Of a stretch of DNA of 64,000 bases, positions 53,277-63,911 are shown one piece after another (the stretch's first letter is position 1; every line of letters begins with the position of its first letter). The stretch is from contig NZ_CP033116.1 of the NCBI RefSeq assembly GCF_009497895.1, positions 4,154,001-4,218,000 of the forward strand, written 5' to 3'. Under the pieces are notes generated by a model that did no database searches, was not told where the DNA came from, and was given only the letters and a program-made list of their open reading frames with translations. Both the position numbers and the translations under genes were made by a program. This stretch comes from Halopseudomonas pelagia (GTDB lineage Bacteria > Pseudomonadota > Gammaproteobacteria > Pseudomonadales > Pseudomonadaceae).

Positions 53277-55274
53277 CTAGTCTTCCAACAGTTCTTCGGC
53301 CGCAGCCAGAATGTTGTCGACAGTGAAGCCGAACTCTTCGAACAGCGCCGACGCGGGGGCCGACTCGCCGAAGGTATTCATGCCGATAACGCGACCATCC
53401 AGACCTACATATTTGTACCAGAAGTCGCCGTGTGCAGCTTCGATGGCAATCCGCGCTCCGACTTCCAGCGGCAGAACGGCTTGCTTGTACTCGGCATCCT
53501 GCTGGTCGAATACGCTGGTGCACGGCATGGACACTACCCGTACACGGTAGCCCTGCTCGGTCAGCTTCTCGCAGGCCTGCATAGCCAGGCCCACTTCCGA
53601 GCCGGTCGCGATCAGAATCAGCTGCGGCTCGCCGGCGCAGTTCTTCAGCACGTAACCGCCACGGGCAATCGCCGTTTCGGTTTCAGTATCACGAATCTGA
53701 TAAGGCAGATTCTGGCGCGAGAAGATCAGCGCGCTGGGGCCATCCTTGCGTTCTATCGCGTACTTCCAGGCAACAGCCGACTCGACCGTGTCTGCCGGGC
53801 GCCAGGTATCCAGGTTCGGCGTGCTGCGCAAACTGGACAGTTGCTCGACCGGCTGGTGCGTAGGGCCGTCTTCACCCAAGCCGATGGAGTCGTGGGTGAA
53901 AACATAGAGCACCCGCACCTTCATCAACGCGGACATACGCACCGCGTTGCGTGCGTATTCCATGAACATCAGGAAGGTCGCGCCGTAAGGAATCAGACCG
54001 CCGTGCAACGCCACGCCGTTCATGATCGCGCTCATGCCGAACTCGCGCACGCCGTAATACATGTAGTTGCCGGAAGCGTCTTCCTGGGTCACCGGCTTGC
54101 AGCCATTCCACAGGGTCAGGTTGGAGCCAGCCAGATCAGCCGAGCCGCCGAGCAGTTCCGGCAGCAAGGGGCCAAAAGCATGCAGGCAGTTCTGGCTGGC
54201 CTTGCGGCTGGCGATGGTTTCGCCCTTGTCCGCCACGTCGCGAATAAAGGCTGAGGCCTTCTCGGAAAAATCGGCAGGCAGTTCACCGGCCATACGCCGC
54301 TTGAACTCGCTGGCCAGTTCCGGGAAGGCAGCCTGATAAGCAGCAAAGCGCTCATCCCAGGCGGCTTCAGCTTTGCCACCTGCCTGACGGGCATCCCACT
54401 CGGCATAAATATCCTGCGGAATCTCGAAAGGCGCGTGCTTCCAGCCGAGCTTTTCACGCGTCAGGGCGATTTCTGCATCGCCCAGCGCGGCGCCGTGACT
54501 GTCTTCCTTGCCCTGCTTGTTCGGCGAACCAAAGCCGATGATGGTCTTGCAGCAGATCAATGTCGGCTTGTCGCTCTTGCGCGCGGTCTCGATTGCGGTC
54601 TTGATCTCGTCCGAATCGTGGCCATTGACGTTGCGAATCACCTGCCAACCGTAGGACTCGAAACGCTTGGGCGTGTCATCGGTAAACCAGCCGTGCACTT
54701 CGCCATCAATGGAGATGCCATTGTCATCATAAAAGCCGATCAGCTTGCTCAGACCCAGAGTGCCTGCCAGTGAACAGACCTCGTGGGAAATACCCTCCAT
54801 CAGACAGCCATCACCCATGAAGACGTAGGTGTGATGGTCAACAATGTCATGCCCGGGCTTGTTGAACTGCGCTGCCATGATCTTTTCTGCCAGCGCAAAG
54901 CCGACCGCATTGGCCAGACCCTGGCCCAGCGGGCCCGTGGTGGTTTCCACGCCTGGGGTGTAGCCGTACTCGGGGTGACCCGGGGTCTTGCTGTGCAGTT
55001 GACGAAAGTTCTTCAACTCGTCAATCGACAGGTCATAGCCGGTCAGGTGCAACAGCGAATAGATCAACATCGAGCCGTGCCCGTTCGAGAGCACAAAACG
55101 ATCACGATCAGCCCAGTTCGGGTTCACCGGGTTGTGCTTCATATAGTCACGCCAGAGCACCTCGGCGATATCCGCCATGCCCATGGGCGCGCCGGGATGG
55201 CCGCTATTGGCTTTCTGCACGGCATCCATGCTGAGGGCACGGATGGCATTGGCACGGTCACGACGGCTGGGCAT
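53277..55274 (-). CDS. tkt: transketolase
   Basis: A 665-residue thiamine-diphosphate enzyme of the non-oxidative pentose phosphate pathway. The TPP signature [32 protein letters not shown], the N-terminal [26 protein letters not shown] and the pyrimidine-domain [20 protein letters not shown] are diagnostic. AGGAG seven bases upstream fixes the ATG (M-P-S-R-R-D). It is first in the tkt-epd-pgk-fba series and divergent from the ArsR/methyltransferase gene. Confidence 0.96.
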   Translation of the reverse strand: MPSRRDRANAIRALSMDAVQKANSGHPGAPMGMADIAEVLWRDYMKHNPVNPNWADRDRFVLSNGHGSMLIYSLLHLTGYDLSIDELKNFRQLHSKTPGHPEYGYTPGVETTTGPLGQGLANAVGFALAEKIMAAQFNKPGHDIVDHHTYVFMGDGCLMEGISHEVCSLAGTLGLSKLIGFYDDNGISIDGEVHGWFTDDTPKRFESYGWQVIRNVNGHDSDEIKTAIETARKSDKPTLICCKTIIGFGSPNKQGKEDSHGAALGDAEIALTREKLGWKHAPFEIPQDIYAEWDARQAGGKAEAAWDERFAAYQAAFPELASEFKRRMAGELPADFSEKASAFIRDVADKGETIASRKASQNCLHAFGPLLPELLGGSADLAGSNLTLWNGCKPVTQEDASGNYMYYGVREFGMSAIMNGVALHGGLIPYGATFLMFMEYARNAVRMSALMKVRVLYVFTHDSIGLGEDGPTHQPVEQLSSLRSTPNLDTWRPADTVESAVAWKYAIERKDGPSALIFSRQNLPYQIRDTETETAIARGGYVLKNCAGEPQLILIATGSEVGLAMQACEKLTEQGYRVRVVSMPCTSVFDQQDAEYKQAVLPLEVGARIAIEAAHGDFWYKYVGLDGRVIGMNTFGESAPASALFEEFGFTVDNILAAAEELLED

Positions 55275-55446
55275 GGGTAACTCCTGTGGCTGACAAGACA
55301 GATGAACCGGGCGCCGTTTCGGGCCGCAGTCCAATTACAAGGCCGGGCATTTTCGCGCAAACAGCGCCCATGGGCAATGAAAACCCCGAGAAACCCCGCA
55401 GCGGCTGCACCAGCACCTGAAAATGCCCACGCACGTCGATCACACC

Positions 55447-55476
55447 GATCTATATCAATTAATTTTGATATAGATC
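55447..55476. promoter_or_regulatory. 12-6-12 perfect inverted repeat, likely SahR-type operator
   Basis: GATCTATATCAA and TTGATATAGATC are perfectly complementary 12-base arms separated by TTAATT. The dyad lies 35 bases before the ArsR/methyltransferase start, between it and the divergent tkt gene. AT-rich dyads with ATATCAA...TTGATAT-like halves fit ArsR-family binding sites of the SahR regulon, which controls the SAM cycle. Binding by the adjacent regulator is inferred; no other copy was noticed in the window. Confidence 0.75.
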
Positions 55477-55511
55477 TTGCAGCCCTCCCCTTACCCACCT
55501 ACACTGCCTGC

Positions 55512-56530
55512 ATGAACCAGATAGCGCACATAGCGCCGCCCCCCTCCAGCGCCACTGAACAGCTCGCCACCTTCTGCAAGGCCACGGGCGACGTTCTGCG
55601 CCTGGATATTCTGCGGGTGCTGCGCAATGACTCCTTCGGCGTACTGGAGCTGGCAAGAATTTTCGCCATGCGCCAGTCAGGCATGAGCCACCACCTGAAG
55701 GTCCTGGCCAATGCCGGACTGGTCAGTACCCGGCGCGAAGGCAATTCGATCTTCTATCGCCGCAGCCTGCCCGATACCAACCAGCCCTGGTTCGGCGTGC
55801 ATAGCCAACTGTTGGGCGGTATAGATGCGCTGCCACTGGAAACGGCACTGGCCGAGGCGATAGCCGAAGTCCACAGCCAGCGCGCCGACCTGTCACGGCA
55901 GTTTTTCGCGCGCTTTACCGATGGCACCCCAGCCCAGCAGGATCTGATTGCCCATTTCGGCCTGTACCGCGAACCGCTACTGGGCCTGATTGATAGCCTG
56001 AACCTGCCGACCAATGCCCTCGCGCTGGAAGTCGGCCCCGGCGAAGGCGGCTTTCTACCCGACCTGGCCAGCCGCTTTGAAAAAGTCGTGGGGCTGGATA
56101 ACGCGCCCTCGATGCTGGACCGCGCTCGCCAGCAATGTGCCGACGCCGGTCTGAACAATGTCGAATGCCTGCTCGCCGATGCGCTGCAGCCGCTGCCGTT
56201 AGCGCCGGCCGATTGTCTGGTATGCAATATGGTGCTGCACCATATGCCCGCGCCGGCGGAAGCGTTGAAGCGTTTTGCCGGTCTGATCAAACCCGGTGGC
56301 AGCCTGATCCTCACCGAGCTATGCAGCCATAACCAGAGCTGGGTGCGCGATACCTGTGGCGACCTGTGGCTCGGCTTTGATCAGCTTGACCTGAGTTATT
56401 GGGCCGGCGAAGCCGGACTGGTGCCCGGCAACAGCTTGTATATCGGCCTGCGAAACGGCTTCCAGATTCAGCTTCAGCAGTTCAGCAAACCACTTATTGA
56501 ACACGTTTTCCCAACAGAAGGGACCGCAGC

Positions 56531-56534
<4 letters not shown>
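55512..56534 (+). CDS. ArsR-family regulator fused to SAM-dependent methyltransferase (SahR-like)
   Basis: A 340-residue two-domain protein. An N-terminal winged helix-turn-helix of the ArsR type covers about residues 15-100 ([37 protein letters not shown]). A class I methyltransferase fold covers about 150-320 (motif [31 protein letters not shown]). Such fusions in Proteobacteria are reported or predicted to sense SAH/SAM and repress methionine-cycle genes. M-N-Q-I-A is chosen over a 70-codon upstream extension that runs through the operator. The stop overlaps metK (ATGA). Confidence 0.87.
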
Positions 56535-57715
<1,181 letters not shown>

Positions 57716-57724
57716 GGCTAAAGC

Positions 57725-58192
57725 CTAACGGCGATAGCCGTCATGGCATGCTTTGCAGGCCTGCTGTACCGCCTGCATAGCACTGGTTACTTGCTCGGGA
57801 CTGTCGAGGCCCTTGACAGTAATGAGGTTCAGGTCCGTTACGGCCGCCTGATACTGACCGATGCGCTCGGCGAAGCCGTCAGCGTCGGACCAGACTTCGG
57901 GCATCGCAGCATTGGGCTGAGGATTGTTCTGGTCAGGTTCAGAAAAATGTTTCCAGGGCGCGTCGGCCAATCCGGCCAACTGCTCCGCATGGCCGGCGAA
58001 AGCTTCGCCATCAAAGGCCAGACGTCCTGCGAGCATGCCGCCCATGGGTTCGCTGTGCTGCAGAAATTGCTGGAACACGGCCTGGCGCTGGCCTTCGGGC
58101 GAAGCCGGGTCGGCTTGCTGATTGCCACAGGCCGTCAGCAATAGCGACAAAGACAGGCAAGACAGAATTTTCAGGGTGGGGACTGGCTGCAT
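57725..58192 (-). CDS. cytochrome c'/c556-like lipoprotein
   Basis: A 155-residue exported protein with a lipobox (LLLTACGNQ) and a single C-terminal heme motif C-K-A-C-H in QQACKACHDGYRR, the pattern of the cytochrome c-prime/c556 four-helix family. It should be lipid-anchored in the periplasm. It lies convergently behind metK and divergently from ahcY. The gene order is odd for its role, and no link to the SAM cycle is evident. ATG 58192 is chosen because the signal peptide starts there. Confidence 0.82.
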   Translation of the reverse strand: MQPVPTLKILSCLSLSLLLTACGNQQADPASPEGQRQAVFQQFLQHSEPMGGMLAGRLAFDGEAFAGHAEQLAGLADAPWKHFSEPDQNNPQPNAAMPEVWSDADGFAERIGQYQAAVTDLNLITVKGLDSPEQVTSAMQAVQQACKACHDGYRR

Positions 58193-58298
58193 GGTTTCTT
58201 CCCGAGGTGAGACCAAAAGCGGGGGACAGTATCACGGCTCCCGTTAAGCCGGCCAAGTACGTGCTGTTGCAGCATGTGCCTGACCTAACAATTTTGAC

Positions 58299-58543
58299 CC
58301 CGCTCGAGGGGCGCTGCAGCGACCGAAGGCTTTTCCGCTAGCACTGAGTGCTTGCGTGGAGACTTGGGGTCGGACCGTCGATGGCAAGGATGCCATCGAT
58401 GAGCCTACAGGGATGTATTCACGGCGAGTCCGGCCCCGAGTCTCCACGCGTGCACGCTGCCAGCAGAAGGCCAAAAGAGGTCGTCAGGCTCGAGCGTTGT
58501 CGTTAAAGAAACAACCGCGCCCATTCGCTAACTACGAATGGAG
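58299..58543 (+). promoter_or_regulatory. S-adenosylhomocysteine (SAH) riboswitch in the ahcY leader
   Basis: The leader has the SAH aptamer architecture. P1 is CGCTCGAG (58301-58308) with CTCGAGCG (58489-58496). The core GGGCGCTGCA and the CAGGCTCG strand match the conserved nucleotides. The lower variable arm is GCGACC (58319-58324) with GGTCGT (58479-58484). Pseudoknot P4 is GGGCGC (58309-58314) with GCGCCC (58517-58522). The expression platform is a CCATTCG/CGAATGG hairpin (58521-58541) covering part of the GGAG ribosome binding site and sharing two bases with P4. By family knowledge SAH binding switches ahcY on. The variable arm is unusually long (see the repeat). Confidence 0.88.
58348..58455 (+). 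repeat. long-stem hairpin (probable inserted repeat) inside the SAH aptamer
   Basis: 58348-58375 and 58428-58455 are nearly perfectly complementary over 28 positions, with one mismatch and a few G-U pairs. The apex holds a second perfect 7-bp hairpin (CGATGGC 58379-58385 / GCCATCG 58392-58398) followed by GAGCCTACAGGGATGTATTC. This layout, and the motif AGCCTACAGGGATGTATTCAC, resembles dispersed intergenic hairpin repeats seen in pseudomonad genomes. That resemblance is from memory and needs a genome search. Only this copy was noticed in the window. Confidence 0.65.
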
Positions 58544-58550
58544 TAATCGC

Positions 58551-59960
58551 ATGAGTGCTGTAATGAAAGACAAGAACTTTACTGACTACAAGGTTGCCGA
58601 TATCAGCCTGGCCGACTACGGTCGCCGTGAAATCATCATCGCCGAATCGGAAATGCCCGCGCTGATGGCCATGCGCAACAAGTACAACGCCGAGCAGCCA
58701 CTCAAGGGCGCGAAGATTCTTGGCTGTATTCACATGACCATCCAGACCGCCGTACTGATCGAAACGCTGGTTTCTCTGGGTGCTGAAGTGCGCTGGTCCT
58801 CGTGCAATATCTTCTCCACACAGGATCACGCCGCAGCCGCCATCGCTGCCGCCGGCGTTCCGGTCTTTGCCTGGAAAGGCGAAACCGAAGAAGAGTACGA
58901 ATGGTGTATCGAGCAGACCATCCTCAAGAATGGCCAGCCCTGGGACGCCAATATGGTCCTGGATGACGGCGGCGATCTGACCGAAATCCTGCACAACAAA
59001 TACCCGGCGATTCTCGACCACGTGCACGGCGTGACCGAAGAAACCACCACCGGCGTACACCGCCTGCTGGACATGCTGAAAAAAGGCACGCTCAAGGTGC
59101 CGGCCATCAACGTTAACGATTCCGTGACCAAGAGCAAGAACGACAACAAATACGGTTGCCGTCACAGCCTGAACGATGCCATCAAGCGCGCCACCGATCA
59201 CCTGTTGTCCGGCAAGCAGGCGCTGGTCATCGGTTACGGCGACGTGGGCAAGGGCTCGGCACAATCGCTGCGCCAGGAAGGCATGATCGTCAAGGTCAGC
59301 GAAGTCGACCCGATCTGCGCGATGCAGGCCTGCATGGACGGTTTCGAGCTGGTTTCCCCGTTCAACGACGGCATCAACGACGGCACTGCCGAGTGCATCA
59401 ACACCAACGTACTCGGCCGCATCGACCTGCTGGTGACCACCACCGGTAACGTCAACGTCTGCGACGCCAATATGCTCAAGGCATTGAAGAAGCGCGCCAT
59501 CGTCTGCAACATCGGGCACTTCGACAACGAGATCGATACGGCTTACACCCGCGCCAACTGGCATTGGGAAGAAGTCAAACCGCAGGTTCACAAGCTGCAC
59601 CGCACCGGCAAGGACAACTTCGACGCCAGCAATGACGACTATCTGATCCTGCTGGCCGAAGGCCGACTGGTTAACCTGGGTAACGCCACCGGGCACCCCA
59701 GCCGCATCATGGACGGCTCTTTTGCCAACCAGGTACTGGCGCAGATCCACCTGTTCGGTCAGGGCTATGCCAAGCTGTCAGCCGAGAAGAAAGCTGAGCT
59801 GCTGCGTGTCGAAGTACTGCCGAAGAAGCTCGACGAAGAAGTCGCATTGGAAATGGTCAAGGGCTTTGGTGGCGTGATCACCAAGCTGACCAGCAAGCAG
59901 GCCGACTATATCGGTGTCAGCGTCGACGGTCCGTTCAAGCCGGAAGACTACCGCTACTAA
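58551..59960 (+). CDS. ahcY: adenosylhomocysteinase
   Basis: A 469-residue NAD-containing enzyme hydrolysing SAH to homocysteine and adenosine. The NAD-binding motif [14 protein letters not shown] is near residue 225. [26 protein letters not shown] and the C-terminal KPEDYRY are diagnostic; length is the proteobacterial type. The frame is open 65 codons further upstream, but that stretch is the riboswitch, so ATG 58551 with GGAG seven bases before is the start. It is controlled, by sequence, through the SAH riboswitch. Confidence 0.97.
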   Translation: MSAVMKDKNFTDYKVADISLADYGRREIIIAESEMPALMAMRNKYNAEQPLKGAKILGCIHMTIQTAVLIETLVSLGAEVRWSSCNIFSTQDHAAAAIAAAGVPVFAWKGETEEEYEWCIEQTILKNGQPWDANMVLDDGGDLTEILHNKYPAILDHVHGVTEETTTGVHRLLDMLKKGTLKVPAINVNDSVTKSKNDNKYGCRHSLNDAIKRATDHLLSGKQALVIGYGDVGKGSAQSLRQEGMIVKVSEVDPICAMQACMDGFELVSPFNDGINDGTAECINTNVLGRIDLLVTTTGNVNVCDANMLKALKKRAIVCNIGHFDNEIDTAYTRANWHWEEVKPQVHKLHRTGKDNFDASNDDYLILLAEGRLVNLGNATGHPSRIMDGSFANQVLAQIHLFGQGYAKLSAEKKAELLRVEVLPKKLDEEVALEMVKGFGGVITKLTSKQADYIGVSVDGPFKPEDYRY

Positions 59961-59969
59961 AATCAGCGA

Positions 59970-60015
59970 CAGGCCAGGGCATCAAACTTCACACGAAGTC
60001 TGATGCCCTGGCCTG
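59970..60015 (+). other. 46-nt hairpin between ahcY and metF
   Basis: CAGGCCAGGGCATCA and TGATGCCCTGGCCTG form a perfect 15-bp stem. Inside, ACTTC-ACAC-GAAGT adds a further five pairs, giving an almost unbroken 20-bp rod. It starts nine bases after the ahcY stop and ends 20 bases before the metF ATG. There is no T-run, so it is not a canonical terminator. It may protect or cleave the message, act as a Rho/processing site, or be a repeat element. Confidence 0.75.
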
Positions 60016-60035
60016 AAGCTCGCGTGAGACAGAGC

Positions 60036-60884
60036 ATGAGTATAGAAACAAAGAAACCGGTGAGTTTTGAGTTCTTTCCAACCAAAACCGAAGCCGGACA
60101 CGAAAAATTGATAGCTACCGGCAAGGCGCTGGCGGCAGAAAACCCCGAATTTTTTTCGGTCACCTATGGCGCTGGCGGGTCTACCCGAGACGGCACGTTG
60201 AAGACCGTATTGCAACTGGACCAGGAAGTGCAGGTGCCTACGGCCCCGCATCTGTCCTGTGTTGGCGACAGCAAGGAAGACCTGCGCAGCCTGCTGACCT
60301 TGTACCGCGAATCTGGCATCAAGCGTATCGTTGCCCTGCGTGGCGACCTGCCCTCCGGCATGGGTCAGGCCTCCGGTGAATTGCGCTACGCCAACGAGTT
60401 GGTCGAATTTATCCGTGCCGAGACCGGTGATCACTTTCATATCGAAGTGGCTGCCTACCCCGAAGCCCATCCCCAGGCCCGGCATTTTGAAGCGGATTTG
60501 GAGAACTTCATTCGCAAGGCGAAATCCGGCGCAGATAGCGCCATCACCCAGTACTTTTTTACCGCCGACTGCTATTTCTATTTTGTCGATCGGGTGCGCA
60601 AGGCTGGCGTGGACATCCCTATTGTGCCGGGCATCATGCCGATCACCAATTACAGCAAACTGGCGCGCTTTTCTGACGCCTGCGGCGCTGAAATTCCGCG
60701 CTGGATTCGCAAGCAGCTTGAGTCCTACGGCGACGATAGCGAAAGCATCGCCGCATTTGGTACACAAGTAATTACCGAATTATGCCAACGTCTGATTGAC
60801 GGCGGCGCGCCGAGCCTGCATTTTTATACCCTGAACCAGGCAGAACCGAGCCTGGCCGTATGGCGCAATCTGCACGGCAAGTAG
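60036..60884 (+). CDS. metF: 5,10-methylenetetrahydrofolate reductase
   Basis: A 282-residue FAD enzyme making 5-methyl-THF for methionine synthase. The N-terminal VSFEFFPTKTEAG, FFSVTYGAGGSTRDGT and the catalytic LRGDLPSG are standard, as is SGADSAITQYFF. M-S-I-E-T is chosen (an upstream ATG at 60003 lies inside the hairpin). It follows ahcY in the same direction, so methyl-group supply and SAH removal share a locus. The ribosome binding site is weak (GAGACAGAGC). Confidence 0.95.
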   Translation: MSIETKKPVSFEFFPTKTEAGHEKLIATGKALAAENPEFFSVTYGAGGSTRDGTLKTVLQLDQEVQVPTAPHLSCVGDSKEDLRSLLTLYRESGIKRIVALRGDLPSGMGQASGELRYANELVEFIRAETGDHFHIEVAAYPEAHPQARHFEADLENFIRKAKSGADSAITQYFFTADCYFYFVDRVRKAGVDIPIVPGIMPITNYSKLARFSDACGAEIPRWIRKQLESYGDDSESIAAFGTQVITELCQRLIDGGAPSLHFYTLNQAEPSLAVWRNLHGK

Positions 60885-60927
60885 TACGGTTCAAGCGTTC
60901 CATCAAGCATGAGTGCAAAACGACCGT

Positions 60928-61695
60928 ATGAAGCTGTTCTCTCTGACGATACTGCTCTGGCTGATGGCTTGCATGAATGTGCAAGCCGGATCAGTGCATA
61001 TTGTCAGTGAGGATTGGCCACCCTTTATTTACGCAGAAGACGGCGAGATAAAAGGGGCCGACAAAGACATTACCGAGCAGGTGCTCAACCAACTTGGCTA
61101 CCAGGTAACCTGGCAACTGATGCCATGGAGACGGGTATTGCACGATGTAGCGACCGGCGCTGCCGATGCGATTCTTGACATAGCTCCGCACGAGGAACAT
61201 CAGGACACATATCTGTTCACTGGCGAGCCGTTATCCAGCCACGAAACCGTGCTGTTCCATGACCTGCGGCGTCCTTTTGCCTTCAATGATCTCGGCGACC
61301 TGAACGGCCTGGTGATCGGCGTCTCCCCAGGCTACCTGTACAACAATTCCGAATTCATCGGGTCAGACGCCTTCTTCCGCGAGCCCGCGCCCAGCTTCGA
61401 AGCCAACTTCCAGAAACTCCTGCGCGGCCGTGTCGACCTGGTAGCGATGAGTCGCCCGGTCGGCATTTACACCAGTCGCACGCTAGGCATCGAAAATCAG
61501 ATCAGTTTCCATCCGCAACCATTGAGTAGCAGCGATTTTTATCTGGCGTTTCATCGTGCGGAAAAATGGCAGGACCCCACCGAAGAGTTTTCCCGAGCAT
61601 TACGGGAGTTCAAGAAAACCAAGCAGTACCACGAAATACTTCAGGAATACGGCCTTCAGTCCGACGACGGTTTCTTGAGCCTGGCTGCCCCCTAA
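60928..61695 (+). CDS. periplasmic solute-binding protein, family 3
   Basis: A 255-residue exported protein: signal peptide (KLFSLTILLWLMACMNVQA) and a type-II binding fold (SVHIVSEDWPPFIYAEDGEIKGADKDITEQVLNQLGY, VLHDVATGAADAILDIAP, FKKTKQYHEILQEYG). No permease or ATPase is adjacent, so it is an orphan binding protein or sensor-type receptor like many in Pseudomonas. Ligand unknown. The start codon is set by the signal peptide; a GTG five codons upstream is possible. Confidence 0.85.
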   Translation: MKLFSLTILLWLMACMNVQAGSVHIVSEDWPPFIYAEDGEIKGADKDITEQVLNQLGYQVTWQLMPWRRVLHDVATGAADAILDIAPHEEHQDTYLFTGEPLSSHETVLFHDLRRPFAFNDLGDLNGLVIGVSPGYLYNNSEFIGSDAFFREPAPSFEANFQKLLRGRVDLVAMSRPVGIYTSRTLGIENQISFHPQPLSSSDFYLAFHRAEKWQDPTEEFSRALREFKKTKQYHEILQEYGLQSDDGFLSLAAP

Positions 61696-61735
61696 CCGCC
61701 GGGCAGACCGCACTGCGCTGTAGCGCGCTTTCTGT

Positions 61736-61741
61736 TATACT
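61736..61741 (+). promoter_or_regulatory. candidate -10 box of rhlE
   Basis: TATACT lies 66 bases upstream of the rhlE ATG, in an otherwise gene-free gap of 112 bases. A good -35 box was not found at the expected distance, so the assignment rests on the -10 match alone. Confidence 0.4.
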
Positions 61742-61807
61742 CCGCGCTCTTCATTATCGGCCGCACGGACAACCCCTGTTCGCAACGGCCATCACAGGGT
61801 TATCTGA

Positions 61808-63310
61808 ATGTCCTTTGCTACTCTCGGTCTCTCCGACGTGCTCGTGCGCGCCGTTGCTGCCACTGGTTATACCTCTCCTACTCCCGTCCAGGCCCAAGCC
61901 ATCCCCGCCGTACTTGAAGGTCGCGACCTGATGGTCGCCGCTCAAACCGGTACCGGCAAGACGGCAGGCTTTGCTCTGCCGATTATCGAAAAGCTGTTCC
62001 CTGGCGGACACCCCGATTCTACCCACCGCCGCGCGCCAAAACAGGTTCGCGTACTGGTGCTGACACCGACGCGCGAACTGGCTGCCCAGGTGCATGAAAG
62101 CTTTGTTACTTACGGCGGCGAGCTGCCAATGAAAACCGCCTGCATTTTCGGCGGTGTGGGCGCTAACCCACAAATGAAAGCCATTGCTCCCGGCCTGGAT
62201 GTGCTGGTTGCCTGCCCCGGTCGCCTGCTGGATCTGGTCGGCCAACGCGCTGTGGACCTGTCCAAGGTAGAAATCCTGGTACTCGACGAAGCTGACCGCA
62301 TGCTCGACATGGGCTTTGTGCATGACGTCAAGAAAGTCATCGCCAAACTACCCAGTCAGCGTCAGAGCCTGCTGTTCTCGGCAACTTTCTCGAAAGAGAT
62401 CACCGAGCTGGCCAACAAGCTGCTGGACAATCCGGCGCGGATTCAGGTTACCCCGCCTAACACCACGGTCGAACGCATTTCACAGACGGTTTATCGTGTC
62501 CCTGCCGGCCACAAACGCGCGCTGGTTGCTCACTTGATTACCATGGGCGCCTGGGAACAGGTACTGGTCTTCACGCGTACCAAGCATGGCGCCAACCGCC
62601 TCGCCGAGTACCTGGACAAGAACGGCCTGCCCGCTGCAGCGATTCATGGCAACAAGAGCCAGAGCGCTCGCACCAAAGCCTTGGCCGACTTCAAGGCCAA
62701 CAAGCTGCGTATTCTGGTCGCTACCGATATCGCCGCACGCGGTCTGGATATCGATCAGTTGCCACACGTGGTCAACTTTGAGCTTCCCAATGTTTCCGAA
62801 GACTACGTGCACCGCATCGGCCGTACCGGTCGTGCCGGTCGCAGCGGCGGCGCCGTGTCGCTGGTCAGCCCGGACGAGGAGAAACTGCTCAAGGCCATCG
62901 AACGCATGACCAAGCAGCAGATTGACGAAGGCACGCTGGAAGGCTTTGAGCCACCGGCGCAGGGCGAACTGAACAGTGATCGTCCCGAACGTGCGCGCGG
63001 TGCGCCCAGTGCCGGCCGAGGCCAACGCCCCGCCGGTAACGGTGCAGGTGCCGGTCGTGGCCAAGGCCGTAGCGACAAGCCACGCTCGGAAAAGCCACGC
63101 AGCGACAAGCCGCGTAGTGATCGCCCACGCAGCAACCAGCCACCGCGTGCTGCTCGCCCCAATAGCGAGCCACAGGACAGCGTGAGTGAAGAGCGCCGGC
63201 ATCAGGCACACGGCAACAAGGCTGCGCCAAGCACGCCGCGTACTGATAGCCCGCGCAAGCCAGCCGGCAATCGACCACAGCGTGAAAAACCTGCACTGTT
63301 TGGCCGTTAA
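61808..63310 (+). CDS. rhlE: DEAD-box RNA helicase RhlE
   Basis: A 500-residue RNA helicase. The Q-motif [13 protein letters not shown], Walker [23 protein letters not shown] in [15 protein letters not shown], and [11 protein letters not shown] are complete. The last 120 residues are a basic, low-complexity tail with repeated K/R-P-R-S-D-K units, the RhlE feature that promotes RNA binding and protein contacts. It acts in ribosome maturation and cold adaptation or RNA decay. It is followed by a strong bidirectional terminator. Confidence 0.93.
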   Translation: MSFATLGLSDVLVRAVAATGYTSPTPVQAQAIPAVLEGRDLMVAAQTGTGKTAGFALPIIEKLFPGGHPDSTHRRAPKQVRVLVLTPTRELAAQVHESFVTYGGELPMKTACIFGGVGANPQMKAIAPGLDVLVACPGRLLDLVGQRAVDLSKVEILVLDEADRMLDMGFVHDVKKVIAKLPSQRQSLLFSATFSKEITELANKLLDNPARIQVTPPNTTVERISQTVYRVPAGHKRALVAHLITMGAWEQVLVFTRTKHGANRLAEYLDKNGLPAAAIHGNKSQSARTKALADFKANKLRILVATDIAARGLDIDQLPHVVNFELPNVSEDYVHRIGRTGRAGRSGGAVSLVSPDEEKLLKAIERMTKQQIDEGTLEGFEPPAQGELNSDRPERARGAPSAGRGQRPAGNGAGAGRGQGRSDKPRSEKPRSDKPRSDRPRSNQPPRAARPNSEPQDSVSEERRHQAHGNKAAPSTPRTDSPRKPAGNRPQREKPALFGR

Positions 63311-63324
63311 GCCAATCTAGCTGC

Positions 63325-63358
63325 AAAAAAAAACGGGCCTTGAATGGCCCGTTTTTTT
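63325..63358. terminator. bidirectional Rho-independent terminator between rhlE and pgaD
   Basis: A run of A, then ACGGGCC-TTGAAT-GGCCCGT, then a run of T. Because both flanks are homopolymeric it can end the rhlE transcript and the converging pgaD transcript. Confidence 0.93.
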
Positions 63359-63425
63359 ATCTTCCAGTTCTCAAGCAACCAGCCCAGGTACCTGTCGATT
63401 CGGCTGGCGCGCCCTTGCTATTGCA

Positions 63426-63911
63426 TCAGGTACGCTCGCCTACCAACTCCGGCTTTGCCTGCTGCTTGCGAGCGGCATAGTGTTTGTTCAGGTCCGGCAT
63501 CTCCACCGATAACAAGTGCCCGTCTTCATCATTATGGACGGTCAGCACCTGCTGCTCCTGAAGCAGCTTGGTCAAGCGCGGGTCCACCCCGAAACTGCTC
63601 GACAGGGTTGCATCACTCATAATTGGCACGCGCTTACGGCGCTCGAAGCCGGCTGCCTGCTTCCTGCGATAAGTCGCCCAGATACTGAGAATACAAGCCA
63701 CCAACAGGCTCAGGACCAGATACAACAGCAAGCTGTCCAGCCCCGATAGAAGCTGGGTACCCATCTCGATTCGCGGCCCCTGCTTTTGATCGTCGATCAA
63801 GTCGATGATGCCGTTGTACATCAACCAGATGAACACCACCCAGGCAATAACCGTCAGGATGATATCAACCAGGCGGGGCAACCAGTGCCGCGGCGTATGT
63901 ATCAGATTCAT
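63426..63911 (-). CDS. pgaD: PgaD, poly-N-acetylglucosamine synthase accessory subunit
   Basis: A 161-residue inner-membrane protein with two helices ([25 protein letters not shown] and [21 protein letters not shown]), a basic linker and a cytoplasmic C-terminal tail, the PgaD layout. In E. coli PgaD partners PgaC and c-di-GMP binding at their interface activates PNAG synthesis. Its ATG overlaps the upstream pgaC stop (ATGA), which confirms the assignment. GAGGAGCG precedes the ATG. Confidence 0.88.
   Translation of the reverse strand: MNLIHTPRHWLPRLVDIILTVIAWVVFIWLMYNGIIDLIDDQKQGPRIEMGTQLLSGLDSLLLYLVLSLLVACILSIWATYRRKQAAGFERRKRVPIMSDATLSSSFGVDPRLTKLLQEQQVLTVHNDEDGHLLSVEMPDLNKHYAARKQQAKPELVGERT

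Noticed and set aside
55302..55511. 70-codon extension of the ArsR/methyltransferase gene
   Set aside because: It would put the operator dyad inside coding sequence and gives low-complexity text; the internal ATG matches the family start.
58356..58550. N-terminal 65-codon extension of ahcY
   Set aside because: The bases form the SAH riboswitch and its RBS hairpin; the protein text is arginine-rich and unlike any AhcY start.
58503..59750. 415-codon frame antisense to ahcY
   Set aside because: AhcY is certain; the antisense frame is valine/aspartate/histidine-rich shadow sequence.
63325..63358. Possible small RNA between rhlE and pgaD
   Set aside because: The structure is fully explained as a bidirectional terminator.
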